Source: Deltaproteobacteria bacterium (lineage in GTDB: Bacteria > Desulfobacterota > Syntrophia > Syntrophales > UBA5619). From it: a stretch of 64,000 bases of DNA. The notes under the pieces were generated by a model, which ran no database searches, was not told the origin of the DNA, and worked only from the letters and a program-made list of their open reading frames with translations. A program made the translations under genes and the position numbers. Shown in pieces: positions 39,870 through 48,088 of this stretch. The stretch spans positions 1 to 64,000 of the forward strand of contig JAJFUM010000225.1 in the NCBI GenBank assembly GCA_021372415.1, given 5' to 3'. Each line of letters opens with the position of its first letter. Position 1 is the first letter of the stretch.

Positions 39870-41051
39870 TTACTTCCCGGCTTCCTTCTGCAGTTGTTTG
39901 GCCATGTCGGTCTTCTCCCAGGGGTAGTTGTCCAGAAAGAGCGTCCGCGGGATGCGGCGGTAAATGTCGCTGTTGAGCAGGTCGAAGCGCTGGATCATCC
40001 CTGCCGGGGTCAGGTCGAAGAGCTTCTCGATGATCTTCTCCAGTTTTTTGTCGGAAACCTTTCCCGTGCCGAAGGTATCCACGAAGATCGAGAAGGGTTT
40101 TGCGATTCCGATCGCATAGGCGAGTTGAACCGAACACTTCCTGGCCAGGCCCGCCGCAACGATATTCTTCGCGACATAGCGCGAACCAAAGGCCGCGGAG
40201 CAGTCAACCTTCTCAGGGGATTTGTTGACAACTGCGCCGCCGCCGAGTTGGGCCCCCGGATACCCCCCGTAACACTGAACCACCAGCTTCCGGCCGGTCA
40301 CGCCAGAATCGGCGGCACTGCATGAGTTGATGGCCTTCCATTCGCCGGTCGGGTTGAAGAGAAACTCGGTCTTTTTGTCCACGCAGTCCTTCAGACAGTC
40401 GAAGGCGATCTTCCGTGCTCTCTTTTCGATTGCGCAATGGTTCTTTCCTTTGGCGTAGCGATAGTCGATCGCGTTTGACATCAGGACCTTCACCACGCGG
40501 ACGGGTTTTCCGCTCTTTTCGTCGTAGTCCACGGAAACTTGCCCCTTTCCGTCCGGGGCAAACAGCGGGTCTCCGCAATTCTCAAAGGCCCTCATCAACC
40601 GGTTGACCAAGACATAGGTGAGCGGCAGGAGCTCCGGAGTTTCGTCGCAGGCAAAGCCATACATGATTCCCTGATCACCGGCACCGATCTCTTTGTATTT
40701 GCCGGCATCGGCCCGGGTCCCGATGTTGATGTCCGGTGACTGGGGGATGATGGCGTTGAGCACACCGAGGGAATTGCCGTTGAGGCCGACCGCCGAGTCA
40801 TTATAACCGAGACTCAGAACGGTTTCCCGGACGCACTTGTCCAGATCGATCCAGGCCCTTGTGCTGACCTCGCCGCCGATGACACAGAGCCCCTTGCCAA
40901 GAAAGACCTCAATGCCGCAGTGAGGCATTGTGCTGATGTCCATTCCCTTTTTGTGTTCGCGGTCCAATATGGCAGCGATGATATTGGCCGCGATCATGTC
41001 CGCGACAATGTCAGGATGTCCAACCTTTACGCTTTCAGATGAAATCTGCAT
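39870..41051 (-). CDS. metK: Divergent S-adenosylmethionine synthetase
   Basis: Makes S-adenosylmethionine from methionine and ATP; 393 aa. Family motifs are GHPD (11-14), GGEVSTRAWID, GAGDQGIMYG, ADSGVTGRK and GGGAVVNKSPEKVD. The substrate- and metal-contacting His, Asp, Glu and Lys residues that I can align are kept. Several near-invariant positions differ from the E. coli form: GHPDI for GHPDK, DCSAAF for DRSAAY and VVQCYGG for IVDTYGG. ATG 41051 is chosen over GTG 41057 because an AGGAGA site lies seven bases ahead. The gene has its own promoter, a SAM-II-like aptamer and a terminator upstream, which strongly supports the SAM-synthesis role. Confidence 0.88.
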   Translation of the reverse strand: MQISSESVKVGHPDIVADMIAANIIAAILDREHKKGMDISTMPHCGIEVFLGKGLCVIGGEVSTRAWIDLDKCVRETVLSLGYNDSAVGLNGNSLGVLNAIIPQSPDINIGTRADAGKYKEIGAGDQGIMYGFACDETPELLPLTYVLVNRLMRAFENCGDPLFAPDGKGQVSVDYDEKSGKPVRVVKVLMSNAIDYRYAKGKNHCAIEKRARKIAFDCLKDCVDKKTEFLFNPTGEWKAINSCSAADSGVTGRKLVVQCYGGYPGAQLGGGAVVNKSPEKVDCSAAFGSRYVAKNIVAAGLARKCSVQLAYAIGIAKPFSIFVDTFGTGKVSDKKLEKIIEKLFDLTPAGMIQRFDLLNSDIYRRIPRTLFLDNYPWEKTDMAKQLQKEAGK

Positions 41052-41131
41052 GCACACTCTCCTAATCGTGAAATTGTTATTCTCTTATGGATGTCACTCG
41101 TCATAGAGCGGTTCGCGTCAAAGTCCCGCAG

Positions 41132-41161
41132 AATAAAAAACCCACGCCAAAGCGCGGGTTT
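41132..41161 (-). terminator. Intrinsic terminator in the metK leader (attenuator)
   Basis: On the minus strand AAACCCGCGC (41161-41152) pairs with GCGTGGGTTT (41147-41138) around a TTTG loop, with one G-U pair, and runs into six T residues (41140-41135). On the plus strand the G-U becomes an A-C mismatch, so the hairpin favours the metK transcript. It lies 80 bases before the metK start and 13 bases after the aptamer, the position expected of a riboswitch expression platform. Confidence 0.78.
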
Positions 41162-41174
41162 GTGATTTTATTCC

Positions 41175-41225
41175 GGCACTTTAGCACATTTGTATAGCGG
41201 AGCAATTGACCTCTAAATTCCCGCT
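41175..41225 (-). ncRNA. SAM-II (SAM-alpha) riboswitch aptamer, candidate
   Basis: A compact H-type pseudoknot upstream of metK. The P1 stem is AGCGGG (41225-41220) with CCGCT (41200-41196), plus a possible closing G-U. The P1 loop contains AATTTAGAGG and ends in ATTGC. After P1 comes ATACAAATGT and then the conserved GCTAAA box (41185-41180), followed by GTGCC. Loop GGU (41211-41209) can pair with GCC (41177-41175), giving P2 in the register I recall for SAM-II. The UUU in the loop, UUGC before P1', AAAUGU and GCUAAA all match that class. The promoter places the RNA 5' end at about 41227, directly before P1. No covariance search was run. Confidence 0.8.
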
Positions 41226-41233
41226 GTCGCGCT

Positions 41234-41262
41234 GTCATAGGACATGGCATATGAAAAGTCAA
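41234..41262 (-). promoter_or_regulatory. Sigma-70 promoter of metK
   Basis: On the minus strand TTGACT (41262-41257), a 17-base spacer and TATGAC (41239-41234). Transcription would start near 41227, two bases before the aptamer stem, leaving a leader of about 175 bases ahead of metK. Confidence 0.7.
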
Positions 41263-41901
41263 GAGAATTGTAGAAACTCGATGAAAATGACGCCGGGGAT
41301 TCATCCGGGTCATGGCGCTGACATAGGAAACTTTCTGGTCCCACCCTCTTTATCGGTGAAATTGGCACAGGGCCTTACCGCTTGAGGAAGCCTGAGGTTG
41401 AATGGAGGCCTGGTCATGACTTTGTCCTTCTGCAATGTTCGTGCCTTTACTGAAATTCCGAGACGCTTTTCGGCGTAGATCGACAATGCTCAGAGAGATT
41501 GTAAAAACCGGGCCTCTATCCGTGACCTTTTCAGGGGATGGGTTCAAACCAGATCTTGTTCTTGCCGGAATGGGAGATAGTTTTAGGGGCTGTCAGAGTA
41601 AGAGGGCATGAATTGTGCTTCTTTTTCCGGTGGTGTTGTTTGCAATGGGAGGAAGTCCATGGATGCGAAAGCCCGGATGTTATGTTTATCTCGCTGATTC
41701 AGAGATAGTTATATCAATGGGTTCCATGAGGCTTGGGAATCGAATGGCTGTTCCGCATGAGCCACTGCCGGAAACAGAGGCGTCTCCCTCACTGGGTGGA
41801 CGTTAATTGGTCAAAGGCTTTGGGCTGCCAGGGTATCGAACAACATGGAGATTCTGAAACGGGATAGGGCAGATCTTCTTTTCGTGAGGTGAACGAATCT
41901 G
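41263..41901. other. Long intergenic region between metK promoter and the first CheX gene
   Basis: About 640 bases with no convincing gene in any frame; short open frames here lack ribosome sites and protein-like composition. A sequence resembling a sigma-28 -10 box (ACCGATAA) is on the minus strand near 41352-41359 with a poor -35. I see no repeat or mobile-element end. A promoter for the CheX-like gene should lie here but was not identified. Confidence 0.45.
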
Positions 41902-42747
41902 ATGGATGTAAAATTTATCAACCCATTTCTGCAGGGTACGGTGGAAGTCCTCAAAAAGATGACCTTTACAGTACCCCATCCGGGGAAAGTGTACCTGAAA
42001 GAGGATAACCTTGCCGCCGGTGATGTATCCGGTATCATTGGAATCACAGGTGATGCCGTCGGCTCGCTGGCGATCAGCTTCACCGAGAACTGCATCTGCC
42101 ATGTGGTGAGTCGCATGCTGGGGGAGACTTATGCCGAGGCCAACCAGGATGTCTTTGATGCCGTAGGGGAATTGACCAATATGATTTCAGGCGTTGCCAG
42201 GACCCATATGGAGAAGGATGGTATGAAGGTCTACGCGGCCATTCCTTCGGTGGTCTTTGGAAAAGACCATACCATCAACCACATCCTTGACAGTCCCAGC
42301 ATCGTTATCCCCTTCCATACGGAAAAGGGGGATTTTGTGGTCGATGTATGTATCAAGAAGACGGCGCGAGAGGCCAGGAACGTACAGGACTATCAGGTAG
42401 TAAATAGGAAAACCATTGCAGGTCCTGGTCCGGCGGTCGATCCGGTGAAAAATTCCGATGAGGATCAGCAACCCCCCCAAATGGACAGAAAGGAGTGGCT
42501 GAACAAGAAACTCAAGGAAATGGTGGCCGCCCGAGACGATATGGTCAAGGAACTCAGCGAAAAACCTTTCATGGAGCTATCAAAGAGGACGATGTTTAAA
42601 AAAAGGATTCCTTTCCTTGATGCCAAGATCAGACGGATAAAGCTGGACCTTGCCGCCATGGAAATGATTGCCAAGATTTCCCCCGAGGACATGGCCAATC
42701 CGAAACTCGTCCCGCATTACCAGCATTATGATAACAAGAAGAAGTAG
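41902..42747 (+). CDS. CheX-like CheY-phosphatase with a C-terminal extension
   Basis: 281 aa. Residues 1 to about 155 form a CheX domain beginning MDVKFINPFL. The phosphatase motif is DAVGELTNMISG, with Glu90 and Asn93 as the expected catalytic pair that dephosphorylates CheY. After a Pro-rich linker, residues 190-281 are a charged helical extension (RKEWLNKKLKEMVAARDDM) not found in ordinary CheX and of unknown role. The first 100 residues are closely related to the cheX at 54058, so the two are paralogues. ATG 41902 has a weak upstream purine-rich GTGAGG run. It is probably monocistronic or first in a unit with the response regulator at 43098. Confidence 0.82.
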   Translation: MDVKFINPFLQGTVEVLKKMTFTVPHPGKVYLKEDNLAAGDVSGIIGITGDAVGSLAISFTENCICHVVSRMLGETYAEANQDVFDAVGELTNMISGVARTHMEKDGMKVYAAIPSVVFGKDHTINHILDSPSIVIPFHTEKGDFVVDVCIKKTAREARNVQDYQVVNRKTIAGPGPAVDPVKNSDEDQQPPQMDRKEWLNKKLKEMVAARDDMVKELSEKPFMELSKRTMFKKRIPFLDAKIRRIKLDLAAMEMIAKISPEDMANPKLVPHYQHYDNKKK

Positions 42748-43097
42748 GGATGTGCCTCCCAGGCAAGGCCTGGCAGCATCGAGGCGGCGCTATTTGGGGA
42801 CGTTCATTATGGGTATTCCTTAGAGGCTGGAAGGTGCCATGGCCTGTTCGGGCATTGGATGTCAAGAAAGCGACAAGGAATGCTGAATATTTGTCATACG
42901 GGATGGCAGATCCGTGATGGCCTGAGTTCCCTGACGCCGGTTGACGCTTCGCCAAACTGAACAGGGTTCGAACAAAAAATAATTGAAATTTTTATTAAAT
43001 ATGGCAATATGCGACGCAAAAAGGTTCTTGAGGATGGTTCTGCCGGTAAATCGGGAGGGTGGACTTCCCCAATTACCCATTCGACAAGGAGGTTTGC
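42748..43097. other. Intergenic region before the response regulator at 43098
   Basis: About 350 bases without a gene. A perfect 6-bp inverted repeat with a three-base loop (CCAGGC/GCCTGG, about 42758-42772) lies soon after the CheX-like stop but has no T run. The right half is A/T-rich around 42975-43005. A GACGCAAA string near 43013 recalls the cyclic-di-GMP riboswitch core, but the rest of that fold is missing. Confidence 0.4.
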
Positions 43098-43484
43098 ATG
43101 GGCCGAAAGATGCTGGTCGTTGACGATGAGCGGTCCATTCGCGAGCTTTTTCAATCGACTTTCAGTGAGGCCGGATATGAGGTCTATCTGGCAGAACAGG
43201 GTGAGCAGGCGCTCCTGATACTGGAACAGAACGACATTGATCTGATCTTCCTGGATCTGAAGTTGTTCGGGATGAACGGAATCGAGTTGTGCCGGCAGAT
43301 TAAAAGAAGCAAGCCGATCTCTATCATATACGCGATTACGGGGTGGTCTGGTCTCTTTGAAGTCGAAGAATGCAGAGAAGCCGGTTTTGATGATTACTTC
43401 ACCAAACCGGTTTCCTTGGATCTGCTCATGCGCGCGGTAGAGGAAGCCTTCGCAAAATTGGATCGATGGAAGAAACGGTTCTAA
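43098..43484 (+). CDS. Single-domain response regulator
   Basis: A 128-aa CheY-like receiver. The acidic pocket VVDDE (Asp9, Asp10) and the phosphorylation site Asp53 in FLDLKLFGMNG are present, and the conserved Lys is in FTKPVS. No output domain follows. ATG 43098 is chosen for the AAGGAGG site five bases upstream. It is followed by a hybrid kinase whose start lies at or just past its stop, so the two form a pair. The partner kinase probably phosphorylates it, but this is inferred from position only. Confidence 0.87.
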   Translation: MGRKMLVVDDERSIRELFQSTFSEAGYEVYLAEQGEQALLILEQNDIDLIFLDLKLFGMNGIELCRQIKRSKPISIIYAITGWSGLFEVEECREAGFDDYFTKPVSLDLLMRAVEEAFAKLDRWKKRF

Positions 43485-43486
43485 GG

Positions 43487-45469
43487 ATGCATATCCAAAG
43501 ATCCAGTATAAAGGAAAATCGACCATTCATGGTTTCAGACGATCGAAATTGGACCAAAGCGGATCACGATCCGTCCGTTCCGAGGGAGGGGACCTCTCTC
43601 CCGGAAGCATCGGGGGAGATGTACCGCTCCATTTTCGAAAGGGCCAACCAGGCCATGGTGGTTGTGCAGGATGATCGGATAAGACTCTGCAATCAGAAAA
43701 CGGCCGAAATTCTTGGACTCCCCCTGGAGAAACTGCAGGATAGGCCGTTCTTGTCATTTATTTACCCTGAAGATCAGCAGGCCTTTCGGGAAAAGAGCCT
43801 GTCTGCCTCTGACGGCCCCTTCACTGCCGCTGTCTTCTCCGTTCGGTATATGGATGGCCAGGGGCGCCGTCGGTGGATGGAGGTCAATGCGGTCCACATC
43901 CCGTGGGAGGGCCGTAATGCAACATTGAACCTTCTCAGTGATATCACCGAACGAAAATCCCAGGGAAACAACGCAGGCGAAGCGGAGCAGAAATATCGCA
44001 CATTGGTAACGCAGGCCAGGGATGGGGTCGTCATCATTCAGGATGATCGGTTCTGTTTGGCCAATGCCGCCTTCTGCGAGATGTTGGGATACCAGGAGGC
44101 CGAGGTTGTCGGTAAGGCCGTTTCGGCGTTCATCGCCGATCGGGAGTGGCTTAAACTGAGTGAATGGCACCAGCGGAGGATGGAGGGAGAAATTCTGCCC
44201 AATGTCTATGAGGCCATCGGTAGACATAAAGAGGGGAGAGAGGTCATCCTCGAATTCAGCAGTAACCGTATGGATTATCTGGGACGGCCAGCCATGCAGG
44301 CGATCATCCGAAACGTTCCTGAACGCCGCAAGTTGGAATCTCAGCTCATCCAAGCCCAAAAGATGGAGGCCGTCGGTACGCTTGCCGGTGGAATCGCTCA
44401 TGAATTCAATAATCTCCTGATGGGCATCCAGGGTTACACCTCGCTGATGATGCTTGACCTGAACCCAGCCCACCCCCATTACAATAAATTGAAGTGCATT
44501 GAAGAACAGGTCCGCAATGGAGCCGAACTGACCCGCCAGTTGCTCGGGTTTGCCAGGGAAGGGAAATATGAAGTCAGACCGGTCGCCATGAACGAAGTCA
44601 TTCGAAAGACTTCGTCCATGTTTGGCAGGGCGAAGAAGGAAATCGAGATCACATGCCAATTTCAACAGGATCTCTGGCCTGTAGAGGTGGATCAGGAACA
44701 GATAGAGCAGGTGCTGCTGAACTTATATGCAAATGCTTGGCAGGCGATGCCTGGCGGTGGGAAGCTCCACCTTGAGACACAGAATATCACCTTGAATGAC
44801 TTGAGGGAAACGTCTTTCTATATCAATCCGGGTTCCTATGTGAAGGTATCGGTGAGAGATACGGGAGTGGGGATGGACGAAAGGACACGTGCCCGTATCT
44901 TTGAACCATTTTTCACAACCAAGGAAATGGGACGGGGAATAGGATTGGGACTGGCGGCGACTTACGGTATCATCAAGGGCCACGGGGGCTTTATCCAGGT
45001 GAGCAGTGAGAAGGGACAGGGAACGACCTTCGAGATATATCTGCCTGCCTCTACAAAGAATGTGGCACCGGTTCAGAACCCCGAACCGCTTGACGTGAAG
45101 GGTCATGAAACGATCATGATCGTGGATGATGAGGCAGTCATCATCGAGGTGATGCAGGAGGTCTTGGAAACGCTTGGTTATCGGGTCATCTGTGCCCGTT
45201 CCGGTAAGGAGGCGATTGCCCAATACCAGGAGAGAGGAAGGGAGATCAGCCTGGTCATCCTGGACATGATCATGCCGGACTTGGGGGGTGGGGAAACCTT
45301 CGACCATCTGAAGGCCATGGATCCATCGGTCAAGGTGATCCTCTCCAGCGGGTATAGCCTTATTGGGCAGGCCAAGCAGATCATGACCAGGGGGTGTAAC
45401 GGATTTATCCAGAAACCCTTCAGGATACAGGAAGTATCCCTGAAGATCCGGGAAGTTCTGGACTCCTAA
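43487..45469 (+). CDS. PAS-PAS hybrid histidine kinase
   Basis: About 660 aa, cytoplasmic, with no membrane segment. Two PAS domains (about 45-160 and 170-285) precede a HisKA domain with the phospho-acceptor His in [14 protein letters not shown] (about residue 305). An ATPase domain ([18 protein letters not shown]) and a C-terminal receiver ([18 protein letters not shown]) complete it. The HEFNNLL box marks the HPK4-type kinases common in Deltaproteobacteria. The start is uncertain: ATG 43466, 43487 and 43529 are in frame and none has a good ribosome site. The gene is convergent with the NtrC-family gene. Confidence 0.87.
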   Translation: MHIQRSSIKENRPFMVSDDRNWTKADHDPSVPREGTSLPEASGEMYRSIFERANQAMVVVQDDRIRLCNQKTAEILGLPLEKLQDRPFLSFIYPEDQQAFREKSLSASDGPFTAAVFSVRYMDGQGRRRWMEVNAVHIPWEGRNATLNLLSDITERKSQGNNAGEAEQKYRTLVTQARDGVVIIQDDRFCLANAAFCEMLGYQEAEVVGKAVSAFIADREWLKLSEWHQRRMEGEILPNVYEAIGRHKEGREVILEFSSNRMDYLGRPAMQAIIRNVPERRKLESQLIQAQKMEAVGTLAGGIAHEFNNLLMGIQGYTSLMMLDLNPAHPHYNKLKCIEEQVRNGAELTRQLLGFAREGKYEVRPVAMNEVIRKTSSMFGRAKKEIEITCQFQQDLWPVEVDQEQIEQVLLNLYANAWQAMPGGGKLHLETQNITLNDLRETSFYINPGSYVKVSVRDTGVGMDERTRARIFEPFFTTKEMGRGIGLGLAATYGIIKGHGGFIQVSSEKGQGTTFEIYLPASTKNVAPVQNPEPLDVKGHETIMIVDDEAVIIEVMQEVLETLGYRVICARSGKEAIAQYQERGREISLVILDMIMPDLGGGETFDHLKAMDPSVKVILSSGYSLIGQAKQIMTRGCNGFIQKPFRIQEVSLKIREVLDS

Positions 45470-45485
45470 AGGAACGGGACGTATT

Positions 45486-45504
45486 GGCCGTGACCGGCCG
45501 TTTT
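45486..45504 (+). terminator. Possible terminator after the hybrid kinase
   Basis: A GGCCG / CGGCC stem (45486-45490 / 45495-45499) with a TGAC loop is followed by GTTTT. It is short but well placed in the 33-base gap between the convergent genes. Confidence 0.5.
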
Positions 45505-46909
45505 AGGCATCGTTACCCCAGGCGGAATCCCCCTCATGAAGATTGAAACGCTTCAGTTTCTCAACCAATGTCGTGCGATTCAACTGGAGGAGCTTTGCGG
45601 CCCTGTTTTTGACACCGCGACTTTTTCTTAAGGCCTGGAGCAGCAAGTCTTTTTCAAAACGGCTGACCATTTCATTGAAATTGATTCCTTCGCTTGGCAG
45701 ATCCATGTGGCTGTTGGAAAGCTCCGCATTGGTGTAATTGAGCAGCTTTGGAGGCAGATCACTGAGTTCGATGTCTCCCTTTTCTTTCATGACGACCAAC
45801 ATCTCCATCAGATTTTCCAGTTCCCTTACATTGCCCGGCCAGGGATAACGCATGATGCAATGGATGGCCTCGGGCGAAATCCGGGCGATGTTCTTCTTGG
45901 ACAATTGGTTGAACCTCTTTAGGAAATGGTGGGCTAGGATTTCGATATCCTTGTCCCGTTCGCGCAAAGGCGGCAGATGGACCGGGATGACGTTGATTCG
46001 GTAAAAGAGGTCTTCCCGGAATTTTTTCTCGATCACGGCTTTTTCGAGATTCTGGTTGGTCGCGGCAATGATTCGGACATCCACGCTGATTGTCTTCACC
46101 CCGCCGATGCGTTCGAAATCTCTTTCCTGAATGACTCGCAGGAGCTTGACCTGCAGTGCCGGGCTCATGTCCCCGATTTCATCCAAAAAAATCGTTCCAC
46201 CTTGGGCCAGTTCAAAACGACCGATCTTGGTGCGGATGGCGCCTGTAAACGCCCCTTTTTCGTGGCCGAACAGCTCGCTTTCCAGCAGCTCTTCGGGAAT
46301 AGCCCCGCAGTTCACGGGGATCAGGGGCTGATTCTTGCGATCACTGTTGAAGTGGATGGCCCGTGCCACCAGTTCCTTGCCCGTCCCGCTTTCACCATGG
46401 ATCAGGATGGTGCTATCGGAGGAGGATACCCTGCTGATCGTGTCGAATACCTTTTTCATGCAGTCGCTGTAACCGATCATCTTGCCGAAATCATGCTTGT
46501 CCTTGAGATGATCCTTTAAAACGACATTTTCTTCCTTGAGGCTTGCGAAAGACAGCGCCCTGGCGACGGTCAATTTTACAAGATCGTCCCGCAGAGGTTT
46601 TGTGATGTAATCAAAGGCTCCCAGCTTCATGGCATCAACGGCCGTGTTAACGGTTCCGTATCCGGTGATCATGATGACGATGTTGTCTGGATTCGTTTCC
46701 TTGGCGAACTTGAGAAGCTCCAATCCGTCTACGTTGGGCATTTTCAAGTCGGTGATGATCAGATTGAAACGTTGCTCAAGAAGTGCGTCCATGGCCTCTT
46801 TGCCATCCCCCACGGCCTTGACGTCATAGCCGCACAGAGATAACAATTCAGCGAGGTTTTCACGACTTAAGTCATTGTCTTCCGCAATCAGTATCTTGGC
46901 GTTCTTCAT
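45503..46909 (-). CDS. Sigma-54-dependent response regulator, NtrC/FlrC family
   Basis: 468 aa. The N-terminal receiver has Asp54 in ITDLKMP. The central AAA+ domain has Walker A GESGTGKE (172-179), the sigma-54-contacting GAFTGA loop (219-224) and a DEIGDM Walker B. The C-terminal Fis-type helix-turn-helix (NRAAKLLQLNRTTLVEKLKR) binds DNA. Next to chemotaxis and flagellar genes it is a good candidate for the flagellar FlrC/FlgR-type activator. It is divergent from cheR, which has a sigma-54-like promoter in the shared region. The ATG at 46909 is preceded by a GAGGG site. Confidence 0.92.
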   Translation of the reverse strand: MKNAKILIAEDNDLSRENLAELLSLCGYDVKAVGDGKEAMDALLEQRFNLIITDLKMPNVDGLELLKFAKETNPDNIVIMITGYGTVNTAVDAMKLGAFDYITKPLRDDLVKLTVARALSFASLKEENVVLKDHLKDKHDFGKMIGYSDCMKKVFDTISRVSSSDSTILIHGESGTGKELVARAIHFNSDRKNQPLIPVNCGAIPEELLESELFGHEKGAFTGAIRTKIGRFELAQGGTIFLDEIGDMSPALQVKLLRVIQERDFERIGGVKTISVDVRIIAATNQNLEKAVIEKKFREDLFYRINVIPVHLPPLRERDKDIEILAHHFLKRFNQLSKKNIARISPEAIHCIMRYPWPGNVRELENLMEMLVVMKEKGDIELSDLPPKLLNYTNAELSNSHMDLPSEGINFNEMVSRFEKDLLLQALRKSRGVKNRAAKLLQLNRTTLVEKLKRFNLHEGDSAWGNDA

Positions 46910-46970
46910 GTGAGGCCCTCATCCTTTTCCCGCAGGGGTGACGTTATGACGGTCGAACAAGGTGAGGATA

Positions 46971-46999
46971 TTTATACGACATGATCGTGAAAATAACAA
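46971..46999 (-). promoter_or_regulatory. Sigma-70 promoter of the NtrC-family gene
   Basis: On the minus strand TTGTTA (46999-46994), a 17-base spacer and TATAAA (46976-46971). The start of transcription would be about 55 bases before the ATG at 46909. Confidence 0.6.
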
Positions 47000-47134
47000 C
47001 AGGGTAATGTCAAAAATTTATCTTTTTCGTTATCCAAATGGCTGGGTAAGGGGATTTTAACGTCAAAGCTATGACTACGAGAACCCGTTTCGATGCATCC
47101 GCAGGCTGGTATCGTTGTAAAGGTTATTAAAAAA

Positions 47135-47146
47135 ACGATATATCGT
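47135..47146. promoter_or_regulatory. Palindrome upstream of the cheR sigma-54 box
   Basis: ACGATATATCGT is a perfect 12-bp palindrome lying 15 bases before the -24 element at 47162. It may be an operator or activator site, or part of the A/T-rich promoter upstream region. No protein can be assigned. Confidence 0.4.
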
Positions 47147-47161
47147 GATTTCTTTCTCATC

Positions 47162-47177
47162 TGGCACAAATATTGAT
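47162..47177 (+). promoter_or_regulatory. Sigma-54 promoter of cheR
   Basis: TGGCAC-N5-TTGAT matches the -24/-12 consensus TGGCAC-N5-TTGCW except that the -12 C is A. Transcription would begin near 47188, between the divergent sigma-54 activator gene and cheR. Confidence 0.6.
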
Positions 47178-47205
47178 TGGATTTCACGATAAATGGGTGT
47201 CCGTG

Positions 47206-48075
47206 ATGGGAGCAGCAAAGAAGGTTTCCGGTATTATGCGCGATAATATGTCAGTATATGAGTTGAGAGATATTGATTTCGAACGGATCAGCCGTCTTGT
47301 CTATGAACAGTGCGGGATCAACCTTCACGATGGGAAGAGGGAACTGGTCAAGGCGCGCCTTAGCAAGAGGCTCAGAGAAGGCAACTTTACCTCCTTCGGG
47401 GATTATTATCGTTATGTCGTGAGCGACGAAGGAACGGACGAATTGATTTCCATGATCGATTCGCTGTCCACGAATCTCACGTATTTTTTCCGGGAGGATA
47501 GCCACTTCCGGAAGCTCAGTGAAGTTCTGCCGGCTATGCTGTCGGGGGCGAGGCCGGGTGGCTCCTCTGCCAAACCGAAAATCTGGAGTGCCGGTTGCTC
47601 AACCGGGGAAGAACCGTATTCCATCGCCATGATCGTTTGCGAGTGCGCTGAAGAATTTCAGTCTGACATCAAAATCGTTGCAACGGATATCTCCACCCGG
47701 GTGTTGGGCTTGGCCAGCAAGGGGATCTTCTCCAAGGAAAAACTAAAAAATATATCTCCGGCCATGTTGCGAAAGTACTTCCAGATCGGGAGCGGTCCCT
47801 ATGAAGGTTCGTTCCGGATCAAAAAGCATGTCCGAGGGATGGTTGAGTTTTCCAGATTTAATCTGATGTCGACACCGCCTTCCAACTATGTATTCGACGT
47901 CATATTCTGCCGCAATGTGTTGATTTATTTCGACAAGGAAACGCAGGCCGCACTGGTGAGGCGATTCTATAACTGCCTTCAGAAAGGGGGATATTTCTTC
48001 GCCGGGCATTCTGAGAGCCTTACGGGATTGGACCATGAGTTCAAGTATATCGAACCGAGTATCTATCGAAAATGA
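47206..48075 (+). CDS. cheR: Chemotaxis protein methyltransferase CheR
   Basis: Methylates glutamates on chemoreceptors using SAM; about 289 aa. The N-terminal helical domain (FERISRLVYEQCGINL, ARLSKRLR) is followed by the SAM-binding domain with WSAGCSTGEEPYSIAM, then FDVIFCRNVLIYFD. ATG 47206 is used because a candidate sigma-54 promoter would start RNA near 47188, which excludes earlier starts; ATG 47236 and 47248 remain possible. cheD follows after 13 bases. Adaptation with CheB and CheD is implied by the shared cluster. Confidence 0.92.
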   Translation: MGAAKKVSGIMRDNMSVYELRDIDFERISRLVYEQCGINLHDGKRELVKARLSKRLREGNFTSFGDYYRYVVSDEGTDELISMIDSLSTNLTYFFREDSHFRKLSEVLPAMLSGARPGGSSAKPKIWSAGCSTGEEPYSIAMIVCECAEEFQSDIKIVATDISTRVLGLASKGIFSKEKLKNISPAMLRKYFQIGSGPYEGSFRIKKHVRGMVEFSRFNLMSTPPSNYVFDVIFCRNVLIYFDKETQAALVRRFYNCLQKGGYFFAGHSESLTGLDHEFKYIEPSIYRK

Positions 48076-48088
48076 AATATGAGTACTT

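Noticed and set aside
41140-41230. SAM-I or SAH riboswitch upstream of metK
   Set aside because: None of the conserved SAM-I or SAH sequences are present; the pattern fits the short SAM-II pseudoknot instead.
41340-41380. Sigma-28 promoter on the minus strand towards metK
   Set aside because: ACCGATAA is a good -10 box, but the -35 (TAAGGCCC) is poor and the gene downstream is metabolic with a better promoter of its own.
43010-43060. Cyclic-di-GMP (GEMM) riboswitch core
   Set aside because: A GACGCAAA string and a GCCGGTAAATCGG stretch recall the class, but the upstream GCAAACC segment, the tetraloop stem and the P1 pairing are missing.
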